Positions 11,601-24,174 of a stretch of DNA of 64,000 nucleotides are shown piece after piece. Origin of the DNA: Muricea muricata (Eukaryota > Cnidaria > Anthozoa > Malacalcyonacea > Plexauridae); NCBI GenBank assembly GCA_963855995.1, contig OY979724.1:8193032-8257031 (forward strand), written 5' to 3'. A program made the position numbers and the translations under genes. The first letter of the stretch is position 1. Each line of letters starts with the position of its first letter. Below the pieces are notes generated by a model, which ran no database searches, was not told the DNA's origin, and was given only the letters and a program-made list of their open reading frames with translations.

Positions 11601-14600
11601 CGGAATCTTTTGACTTCAAACAATTTAAGTCGAGATTCTTCGGGATTTTTCCACAAGTTTTATAAATAACCTGGATATAACCCGCGGTACATCAAAGAAA
11701 ACTGACTCAAAAAAAAAATTAATCTTGTAAACTCAACAAATGCATCTGTTATTCAAATATATCACTAAAAATTACAATTGAGTCTCTACCTGTATATTCT
11801 TACACACAAGTATACCTATATGCAAGTGCAAAAACATAACTTTTGTTAACTTTTCCATATTTATAGCCATTATGAAACAGGTAAGACATTATGAGTTCTA
11901 ATATATTTTTAAAAGCTTGTTACATTTTACAACTTATACAAAACCAGGGCTCACAATGATAACAGTTTCTATTGAACTAAAGTGAGCATCCTGTATAAAT
12001 ATGCGTTTAAAAGTTAAAATAAAAAATATTTATTATATGGACAAGGGTGTTTTATAGGGAAATAAAACACTCGTTGAATCCATATTTCACTACATCCGGG
12101 ACCCGAGTGGCGTATTTTCCGTATGTAACGCTCGCGAGTGGCATATCGATAAATTCCCGCCTTTTTTATTGTTGTTGTTTTCAAAATGGCCGCCAATTCA
12201 AGGTTTGTAGAGTTGAACAAAAGACAAAACAAGTCGATGTTAGTAAACATTTCAAACTTTTAATGTATTTATTAGTCTTTCTTACATGTTGTGAGGTATG
12301 TTGTGTTTTGTACCTGGTTTTAGCGTCTGCCGTTTTGGTCAGAAAACTATTTTTCACTATTAAAATGTTGATTTTTATCGTCATTGTGTATTATATTGTC
12401 ACTGTAAAGGTCCATATAATAAATAGAACATTACATCGTTGCGAAAAGATATGGATTTTATGTTCTCGTGTCAAGAACAATACCACTCGAACATAAAATC
12501 CATATGTTCTCGCAATCGTGTAATATCCTATATATATACTGCTCGGTCCGGATTCCGGATAGAGAGATACTTGCTCGAGGTCATAAATTTTGCTCGAGGT
12601 AATGAAACAAACACACAGGATCTGGGTTCAAACAGAAAATGCGTACCTGTTATTTATAGAGATGACATTTTTGGGATGTTCACGATCACAGAATACTGCA
12701 AATGAAGCTAATGGCAACGACAAGCGAGTAAAAATAGCCACACCTGCCAGAACGCTAAACAAAACAGAAATAGGAGTTATTCCATTTCCAACCTCGAGTT
12801 GTGCAACATCGTGGCCACAATTCCTCCTACATCTAAAATTCTCTACATATACTATAATTTTCACTCACCCTGCTCCTTTCGAAAATTCCAACAATGCATC
12901 TCGAATGTAAGGAGATTTCAAGGAGTAGAAACAAAAACAGATAACAAATAAAAGCACCTCCAGCAATATGTAACCTATATAGGACAAGTTCATGTGGAAA
13001 TCTTGCTCGAAATAAAGGTTGGTTAAACGTTGTTATACATAAAGTGACTATGGCTTGTAGGCTGTGGGCCAATAGGTCAAAGAGTAGAGACACATTTTCG
13101 TGGCACTCATCTTGGGAACAGCTCATTTGTGGCTTATTTGAAAGATTTTTGCATTGCTGCAAAAAATTTAAAAAGTCCCTAAGCAAGAAACTTACCACAT
13201 ACTAAGACGGGTGATTTGAGATTATCTCATATTAATTTAACAATAATAAAAACGACAGTCAGCATCAAAAAGAGCACAAAAATTGCATGCAAGACTCTTA
13301 GCAGTCTCTCGCTATTTACAATGAATCACCTTGACTGTAAACTGTATAATCAACGTGGCAGATTCATAAGGGCACTCGCGAGATAAAAGTAGAAACGTGA
13401 TTCGTGACATGCCTGCATATTTGGTTCTTTTGCAGGTAGCCAAAAAAATTGCAGTTAGTTCTATGTAGTTCAAACTTGCCCAGTTTGCTTGAATTAGTAT
13501 AAGCACACAACACTTGTTAGTTGTGACCAATGATTTCAGGCACTTGTATGTAGCGCCGCTACCTAGGATCCCAACATTTGACAGCCTTAGTTCGTGACCG
13601 AGTACGCATTCTATATCTATTATTTGTATGTGACAACAGATAACTCCAAAACTATTTAAGGCATAAAATACTGTCCATATGCAGTTTCATGTGCTCTTTC
13701 TTACGATAGCACTCGTTTTGTTACCGCTGGGCGGGGCCCACCAGTTCTAATCTAATTAAGAAGAAAGTCTGCCCCCACTTATTAAGATTTGACATGACAA
13801 TTTGGTTACTACCGAGACCAAATTAAATTCGTAAATTTTAGGTAATAAAGTGAACTTGGGTGGGGAACAAATGATATGAAATTTGACGTACAATATAACC
13901 TCACTGGAATCTGAAACATCACATGAAACAAAATAATAAAAAAAAACTCTTTATTAACTTTTATTAATTCACGTCTATCGACAAAACTTACCCCACAAAA
14001 AGTAGACAACTTGAAAACAATGATATCTTAACCCTTTCCCCTGGTAAAAAGAAACCACATTTGAGTCAATTACAACCAAAAAAGCACGTTTTCCAATTTT
14101 CAAATTTCGAGGAAAATCTCGCAAAGGTAAAAAAATTTAGACATAGAATAATATACTTTGAACACAAGCTTAGTTAATTGTCTAGCGTCGAGGGTCGGGG
14201 ATCGCAAGTCGAAACTCGAGGAACAAAAAGTACAGATCAATGGTCATACGTGCAGGGTTAAAAACGAGGTCGAGGATCAAATATAGTCGAGGGTCGAAAT
14301 TTGGAGACCTGTAAACGGGTTTAACATAACATCATTTATTTGGCTCAAAATATATAAATAAGTATATATCAATAAAGTTATCAATAAAGTGGCGAGGAGC
14401 CATCTAGAAACCTATAGCCTTGTACAAGCGAAGCTATACATTCTTCATAGCTCTACAAAAGCAATCTTCAAACAGACATACTTAGTGCCCAATAATGTGT
14501 GGGCTATATTTCGTCTGAATGAAATGCTAATTTGTTCTCCACAACGATAAAAAGGTCACCGAGCCTTAAACCTCGACTCCCGACCTCAAACATTTGACCC

Positions 14601-17600
14601 TCAAAAATTACTCTTACAATCTATGAACTCCTCCCTTACACAAGGCAGCAACGGTTTTCTGAGATGTGCGCCTTAACTGTGTATAATGAACCATTGCATG
14701 GGTTATTAACTGCATACGCTGTAAATGGCTTGTAAAGTTCATGCTGAAATTTCCAGGTAAGCCATGTATGGTTTTGTGTACTGTGCAGATATACTGCACT
14801 GTTTGTGATGTAATATTTCAAATCCGACTATGAGGACTGGGCTAGATTTCAAGTCCGCGAAAATCAAACTGCAAGGACTTGAAATCTAGTCCAGTCCGAA
14901 TTGGAGAATTTGGAATGACATCTCAAACTAATGAATTATTAATTATATCCAGTCCTTGGACTGAATTAATTTCGATCCAGTCCTAGGACTGGATCAACAT
15001 ACTTCGTCAAGTATCCAGTATCATCATGTGAGGAAAATAGACTAACATGATTTGCTAATTGCTTCATGAATTATTAATGAGTTTGAGATAGGTAGATAAC
15101 TCAAAAGAAATCATCCAACATTGTTATCAAGTAACTGCAAATTATAAATTAATTCTTCTTCTTTTTTCTTCTAATTTTCTTCTTTTTTTGAATCGCAAAT
15201 TTTCGACCGCCTGTTTTTGAACAGACAGTATGGCATGATTGGTCTTTATTGGTCATTCTAATTTGTACCGGAAAGTTGGAGAATCCGCGATATGCTCATC
15301 AGTGCTATTCCTATATGATTAGGATGTGAAGTGAACTACCTAGAAACGCAACAGCACAATTAAGCCCCCTCCCCCGAATATAACAGGAGTATGGCGTTGT
15401 ATCATAGGAAACTGCCAAATAAACTTGCCAAGAAAAGCTGATGGCAAGACATATAGTTCAACTTACAATAATAAACTGCGAGACATTAATATAGGAAGGT
15501 ACGAATGACTTATCTCCTCTGAACATGCGCAGCATGTTATTCCTAGAGAAAGTATAGAAAAGAAATTGATATATTAACATAATATCATTTAAGATTTATC
15601 AACTGATAAATTTATACAGTTCATTTATCTTTTTACGAGGTCCCTTTTTAGCAATCCCTACTCAAAGACCAGCAAACGTTGGGTGTCTGTTGAGCAATCT
15701 GGATTAAAGTTTCGACCCAGCTGTGAACGATTGAGCGCAATTGTCAAGAAAAGCTATAGCAATTGCAATATGACTACACCGAAAATTTTAGCAGGCTTCT
15801 CAACACGACAACCCATCGTTTTAACCCGTGTTTAAAGACTCCAAAAGCATGTTAGAAAGCATGCATTTGGCATATTATAATTCATGGTTCTGGTGGTCTG
15901 TGTTATGGTTCCGGAAAATGGAGATTTTTATTTCATCAATTTCAAAGGTTGTTAGTTATTCCTGCTTATATTTGCTTTATAGTATATAGTCTAAATGAAG
16001 AAGAAAATAAATCAAACTACTCAACAACGTTAGAAAATTTTACATTTCAATTTTTATAAGCAAAACAAACAACTTTATACATACACATATGACAAATTTC
16101 AATCGCCCAGTAAAAAGGCTCATCATGCTTTTCGCGGTTAGAGGTAAAAGTTTCGCAGTTTTGGCTTTTGACCTTCAGGGAGAAACTTTACTTAACAACT
16201 GAATTGTCTATATGCTGTTTTTTATTAATCTTATTTTTGTATCGATCTCATTGATAGCCCTAACTTTTTCAAGAAAAATAATTTAACATACTTGTGATTA
16301 TCCAAACAACGAACGATGGACATCAAACAAAGTACGAAAGCAAGAACGGTTGCGACAATCAACGAGACTACATAAAAAATAAATTATTTAGGATTTAATT
16401 ATAGGTAATCATGCGATATTGCCATAGATATCTCATATACACTAGATGGTGCATCCCACACTGTGGGCAGGCGAAAATTGAAGCCAGATCGCAGGCGCTG
16501 GTCGTTCCCACGGAGTTGACACGTAGCATGATAATTTGTGTATTTTGTATTGCGGAAATGGACAAAGTTGACAATAAGTCCTCTTTTATGCAGCTAAAAA
16601 GTATTTACTACACAATTGCAGAAAAGTATAGTGTTTTCTGTAGCATTTTTTTGAAGAGTGGGAACGACCAATATGGCCACTGCCTATTGTTATGAGGGGA
16701 TACCGCTGAGATTTTTGGCTTCACTTATTGATATACAGATGCGCTATCTAGTGTATATGAGATGTCTATGGATATTGCTCGTACAATTTCGGGTAGGGGT
16801 TACTTTTTATTACTACCATGACAAAATTACACACATCAACGTCTCTACATATTTAATAGCACTTGTGAGGGGTGATTGAGGAGTTCTTATGGAAGACAAT
16901 TTATTCCGCTTTAGTGAAAGACAACTTCTAATTCAGATTAAATGTTAAAGGTGCCAGAGCGCTCCGAATGCGATAACCTTTTTTATACAGCTTACGCGGT
17001 ATTAGCCTGCTCGCAGCCCGAAATTTTCCCCCAAAATTTCGGGCTGCAAACAGGCTAACGCGGTATTTGACACTTCAAAACTCATTGGATAGTGACACTT
17101 GACACTAACATAGTATCCCTCGGCACAGCCAGAGCAAAGCTTCAGTCAGCGGGTTGATCATCTTTCGTACGTCCAAATTTGGAGCCAGGCTGCGCATCAC
17201 AGTTTGGACAAGATCATGGATTGCATTATAATTAAGTTTATCCAATAATTTAAAAGAAGGAACGAGAATCGAAGAAGAGATCTGAAAGAAAATATCAACA
17301 GTTTTCATTCGAGCTTGAAAAAACATTTTTTATAAACACCAATTATTATTTTTTATATAATACACTACGATTATGGTCGCGTGATATTAAATAAAAAGCT
17401 CCATTTTCCAAGAGTGCAATGGAAAACGTTCCTTGTACGGTCTTCGTAGTTTACTTTAGGCTGGCTTCGGTCTTGAAATGAATGCGAAATAATTCAAATA
17501 CTAAAATACGACTCAAATTCGTGTTGTTTTAAATGTTGAATAATTTGGTTTTGAAAAACAATAGTTTGGTATTACATAAAACAAATAATGAATGTTTTTA

Positions 17601-20600
17601 TTCGTGCAATAGTAAAAATATTTTCACTCGGTGAAAGATTGATTCTTCCCACACTGATTCTTACCATTGAACTCATAAACATTCATTATTTGTATAATGG
17701 CCATGACCAATCCTTTACCCAAGACACAAAACTTTTTGTCATGACAAAATATTTTCTCCTGACAAAACTTTTTGTTCTAAATTCGCGACCATTCCTCTAA
17801 CCAAACTTGGTGTGGATAAAGTGGATAACAATAGTAACGAAATGAATGAGGATGGAGATCCAGATCTTCAGGTTTTTAATACAAAGATATTTTTTCATAT
17901 TTATAAGCAAACACACAATTATAACATCGTCAGAAATGCTGCATTGAATGGAGACGGATAAACAACTTTTACACAAGAAAAAGTTTTGTTACGACAAAAT
18001 TTTACTCATTGCAAGAAAATTTTTTTTGTCATGACAAGACGCTTTGTCACGAGAAAAAATTGCCATGACAAAAGGTTTTGTGTCGTGATGAAAGGATTAG
18101 TCATCGCGATAAAATAAAAATTGGTGTTCAGAGAAATAGAATTTGTTGCATGAGAACTGTTTCGTCAAACTCGAAAAATGTCGACTTGATACTTGTGACC
18201 CCCGTGATAAATAGTTTCTTAATGGCTTGTTTTGGGTCACATAATGAATGTTAATATAAGCCCCTATCATCATACACGTTAATTAAAAAATAACTTACAT
18301 TGTAGATTACAATGAAACACACCATCATCACGGAGACAGTTTGTGTGGAAAATTTAAAATCTAGCAAAAAGGAAGGGCGAAATATTTTAATTACAATGAT
18401 TACAACTTTATTATTCCACTGAAATACGTCACTATCACACATGTTTTGCAACTTTCTGCATTTGCAGTCCAAAAGGAACGCTTACTTTTATCAGGCGTGT
18501 ACACTTTGCTCAAGCAGGAACCTATTCTTGTATATTGATACGATCTGCAAATGAGGCAAGTATATACACAAAAACGTCCATGTAATCAATGCATGCGCAT
18601 AACATCTGCGCAGAAGAGATTTGACGTCTACTTTAAACATATTCTTCAACGTACGCGATTAAGATCAGACCTACATAGCTAAAGGCGTTTGATACTTTTA
18701 CATAGAACAACGCTTGGTGGAAAACTTCACACATACCGCCGCTTTGTGCATGCCTTGTGAAAGCGAGCAAATTTTACTAGATTGAACATATGTGCTACCC
18801 AACACAAGGTCAATATCTATGATGGACACTTTACTCATCCGATAACTGTGCTCCCATTTAGAGTTGACCACCAAGCGCTGAATGTATCACGTTACTGAAA
18901 CTCAGCCATAGAAGGTTTATTCTTTAATGTTACGAGCCACGAATGTACCGTCTTTGAACTCATCACCAATTTGGGGACAGGGATCAAAATAAGCATTCGT
19001 GATCGTAAAATGAAACAATATCCAATAGAAGCGTTGTCAAAATTGACGATGAATGAGGAACTCAGAATAAGCTTTCGAAAATGCTTTGATGGCCTATCAG
19101 CAGGAAGTTGCTAATTTTCGAAGAACTTCCCAAAAATTTAAAGGGATTTATCAAATGAACTCTCAAACATAAATGAATTATCAAAAATAATCTCATTAAT
19201 CTCAAAGATAATTGGCAATATATTTCGTTTCTTGGTTAAATGTTTCGTAGCATGCTTAGTTCTCAAAATATTGAAGGAGAAATAACGCTAGCTGTCCGCC
19301 ATCTTGATTCATAATTAGAGCAACTTTGATGACATCACAAAAGAGTTACTGTCAATTGGCTGCTAAATGTCAATAACATTTTCTTGAACACTTCGCAATT
19401 TACTTTAGTAGTGTATATATACAAAAGCAGATGTATTTTAAAATCAAACATGTTTGCTAATTTTTTCTTTAAGAAAAGAATTCTATCCTGTTGTAAAGTC
19501 ATGGATAGATAGTTGTTTAGGTACGAGTACTTGCTTTAGACACAGAATAGAAAATTAACCAGAAAGTTCACTTTCGCCAAAACATGTCTGCTTTCCATAT
19601 TGAGCTAAACAAGTCTAATGCAGTTCGCTACTTGTTCATTTAACAAGAAATAATGCTACTTTTCAACAAGAAAGATCCTTTGAAATAGATTCTAAGTTCT
19701 CTCTAATCCTAATCGTAATTCTAACCATAGCAACTGGAAACGACTACCTGCACAAGTTCTTCAAATTAAAAATTGCGAAAATGACGCAACGTCAGTGTGA
19801 TGGATGGAAAATAGGGCACTAGAGCGAGCGCACCAAACTGCATGAAGCATGCCTGGTAATTCATTATAGAGAGAGTCTTCTGGATAATTTCTATTCAGCA
19901 CTTTAGACATAAAAAAGAGTTAATCGGCAAACCGTACTTGGGGTTCACGAGGTCCTTGACGTAATTTATCAACCAAGGTCGAACCAACTTCACTTTATGA
20001 GGGGATGGTTTATTCTAAACAAGTTAACACGTGGTTATATTTTACTCTAAAGATATCATCTTATTGACTAAGCTAAAAATACTTTGTGAAAATTTGATGT
20101 AACAACATTGTAACAAGCCTGAAAGTCCTATCAAAGTTGTTACAGGTTGCACACAGATTGTTCAAAACGTGTCCAAATAACTTGAAAATACTTGTCAAAC
20201 TGCGTGCCCCCTTCGTAAGATCGAACGAACCAATTGCAACCGCTATAAATAATACACAACTTTAAAAAGCTTCTTGCTACTTGCTATCAATCGAGGAATA
20301 TATGGGAAGTAGAGTAACCAATCAAATGAAAACATTTAACTAAGCCATATAGGCCATATTATGTCTTATATACCCGTCGTTGCTCTTGTCCTCTTGCATG
20401 ATGTGAGCTTAACACATATGCGTAGGAGTACTAGCAATGGCCAACTATGACACTGTCTCTCCAACCAGTGTTACTATACTAACCCTATGATGAACTACAC
20501 TTCCTCCGCGCAAACAGGATTCCTTAATTCCCCTATACAGAGCACCAATGAACTTGCCGTAGATAATTAGTTTACAAATTAACCCAGGTAAGTGTGGTAA

Positions 20601-23194
20601 CATCCCACTTGTTTGCCAAGATGAATATTTCTAGAATACACAATGATATGTAATATATATTATAAGCGAAAAATCGTTTATTAGCGGCGTTTACACTATA
20701 ATTAGAGTTCATTCTACATTTCATTGGTCGAGCTGAGAGTTGTTATACGTCATTAGATAGCGTGATGTACTTGAGCAAAATGTAAAAGCGCGTTTTTTTT
20801 CTCATTTAGCTGAGCCTTTTTATTGTATAAAAAAAATAGATTTTATTTTTTGCGCTTCTGTTAGCCAGCGGGATGACCGTATAACTGTGGGACTGAAGCG
20901 GACGCAAGGAAAATACGGCATGTCCAAAAACTATGATATTTTTTATTACACCTGTTGTTGCAATTTAAAACGAACTAATCACAATACAAGATAAATAATA
21001 AAAGGTATTGTAATCATAATAAGAACAATAGCCGTTGCAACTAAGTCTTTAGCATTGAATAATTGACCATGTCTTTAAAAATCACGGGCAAATACTCCTT
21101 AAGACTGTAAAAACAGGGGAAGTTTTATTGAAGTTGTGTTGAAGCAAATCGCTATTTAAACCAGTTAAAACGTGTAATTGGAAGACACAAGAGAATCTAA
21201 TACCGAAGCAGGTCTCCCCCTGGTTTTTTGGGCCCACCCCGAGGTAATCCTGCATGGCTATGCCAATGACCACTTGGAATTCTAATATTGACACAGTTTG
21301 GATAGATTTTGAACCTTCCTCCTGCTTCTTACAGATTCCCTCCAGCATCCCTCAATTTTTTTACATTGCTATTTTATTTTTTTTTACATTGCTATTTTAC
21401 CCCAGCTTGAATAAAATGTGTCATTTTCTAAAGTGTCATTTGTTAAAAGGTCATATATAGCATGTATAGACCAAGTTTTTAAAGGTGCTTAATTAGGAAT
21501 TTATAAGCATGCCTGCATGACGATACAAGTTCATCACGTTTGTTAAGGCTGGCTATATAGAGGGTCTAGAAATTGTGAAATATTTTTCCCATAAACATAA
21601 GTTGCAGCGATTCGAGATGTTGTTGTAGTCTTTAGCTTGTTTCAGTATTTTCCATTTAATGTTCAAGTCAACATTATTATCTTTACGCAGCCATATCGCT
21701 TTCGCTGATAAAACTAGAAATATATATGAAACCTCGCTCGACACATACAACAAGCTCTTACACGACAACATTACAAAACATATATAAACACGGATCTGAA
21801 GAGAACATTTCGAAAATAAACAACAAACTAAATCATATCGCAAATAAACTTTCGATTGGCAACCGGATTAAATGTATGAAAAAATGCGAAGCTTTTATTT
21901 ATCTTAAAGATCACAAGGAAAATTTCGAAAACAACCCAAAATACCGGCTCATCAACCCAGCGAAAAAACGATTCCAGAAAAATTAGTAAATCAATATTGG
22001 ACAAAATAAACACAAAACTTCGGTCAATTTTGAACGTTAACCAATGGAGAAACACGCAAAACGTTATAGAATGGTTTGGCAGCATCGAGGAAAATGAACT
22101 AGGCATTCTTTCACTTCGTTTGACATAGTCGACTTTTACCCGTCAATTTCGGAAAATTTACTGGACCAAGCATTATCTTGGGCCTCCAATTTGGCTGATA
22201 TTTCGGACGAAGACATTTCTATAACAAAACACGCTAGAAAATCACTCTTTTTCAATCACAGAAAACCGTGGATCAAAAACAACAGTAGCAATTTGTTTGA
22301 TGTTACAATGGGTAGCTATGACGGGGCAGAAATTTGCGAACTAGTAGGTTTTTCATCTTAAAGCACCTAAGGAAAAAGTTTGGCAAGAAAAATATCGGCT
22401 TGTATAGGGACGACGGTTTGGCGATTATTAAAAAGAGATCAGCACGTTTAGCAGACAAACAAGAAAAGAGCTTCACAAAGTTTTCGAACAATTTGGCCTA
22501 AAAATGACAGCAAAAGCAAATTAAACTTCTAGACGTAATTTTCGATCTTGCTACCGGAAAATATAAACCTTATAGGAAGCCCAATGACGATCCGTTATAC
22601 ATACAGAAACACTCTAACCAACCACCTAGCATCTTAAGGCAACTTCCAACATCTATCAACAAGCGCATTTCAACGCTGTCATCTGAAAAACAAGTATTCG
22701 ACGATGCAGTAAAACATACCAAAACTTACTAGAACATAGCAACTCCAGTCACAAGCTGGAATACATGCCACTGTAACACAGCAATCACGCAGGAACAGAC
22801 AACGCAACATCATTTGGTTTAACCCTCCATCCAGCGAAAATGTCAAGACAAATATCGCACGCAGTTTCCTTAAGCTTGTAGACACGCACTTTCCAACAGG
22901 CAACAAGTTACACAAAATTTTCAATAGGAACACAGTTAAGGTCAGTTACAGTTGCATGAGTAACGTTAACTCAATCATCACAAGCCACAACACACGCATA
23001 ATTAGGAAAAGCTAACCACAAGACATTCCGAGCATAAAAGAAGCTCGCATATTTTCGAAATTTGTCTACCACCTGAAGATTCCTTCTGGATGAAACAGAC
23101 TGTAGTGGTAAGTTTTTGAGATATTTTATTTTTTGAGATAGTTTTTGAGATGAAACAGACTGCAGTGGTAAGTTTTTGAGATAGTATATGTACA

Positions 23195-23289
<95 letters not shown>

Positions 23290-24075
23290 GAAACTCAATA
23301 TATTTGTGAAAATAATTAATAATTGATGAAGCAAACAAACTAAATCACAAGCGTGAAGGAGTCTGTATTTGTGATACAGATTTCTCATGATTTCTATAAA
23401 CTTCAATTTAACTACTTTCAAAATTACTTTGCCAATAGATCTATAAAGTTAAATAGTTTAACAAGCATTTACATATATGGAGCGGAAGCGCTAATACCAA
23501 CTGAATTAACAAGATGCATAAAAGAAAGTAGATTACAAATATACTTACGCTACAGACTTCAACAACTAGCTCCACGGTGAAACTGGAGGAAAAAATAATA
23601 GGCAATTAAGTGTAGCTTTACCAAGGCCATGATGCAATAAATGAAACAGATCAAGCTGTACTCAAACCCTTGTTCAAAACCCGTTTAATCAAGACGCCTT
23701 TGTGCACAATGGCTTTTTATAACCAGCCACCTTTAGTAAACAATAGTTATGTGAAAAGAAATATTGCCAGATTTTCCGGGTGAAACTGTACAGCTCAGCA
23801 TAACTGAAGTGCGTTAAAATATTTAGCGCTCTTTGCTTTGTAAACTTTTTGATACACCCTTTACATCGCTTATAATTACATATAAACAATGGCAAAACTA
23901 AACTCACTGAAAAAACCCATAAGGAAGTCCCATCAAAGCTCCAATAAATGTGTGATACGACGACAAACATCCAAAATAGGGATAATAAAGAAAAGCAACT
24001 TCAAGACACGATCCGACGCCCAGAAATGCTAAACGAAAGGCACAAGAATTCATTTATTCAATACCCTGCAAAGCT

Positions 24076-24174
<99 letters not shown>

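Noticed and set aside
12047-12496. 149-codon plus-strand open frame
   Set aside because: It runs across palindromic repeats (CACTCG/CGAGTG motifs and the MITE at 12431) with no family similarity or splice support.
13330-13426. Candidate extra STRA6-like exon ([14 protein letters not shown]...) between exons 11 and 12
   Set aside because: It keeps phase only if exon 12 starts at the upstream acceptor 13157. The acceptor at 13062 joins exon 11 directly, gives the expected loop length and needs no extra exon.
14614-14821. Two overlapping minus-strand frames near 14.7 kb as STRA6-like exons
   Set aside because: No splice sites of the right phase, no hydrophobic helix, and no family motif.
23191-23330. 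Arg/Ala/Cys-Val repeat frames (VRACVRAC...) on the minus strand
   Set aside because: These are translations of the (CACG)n microsatellite.
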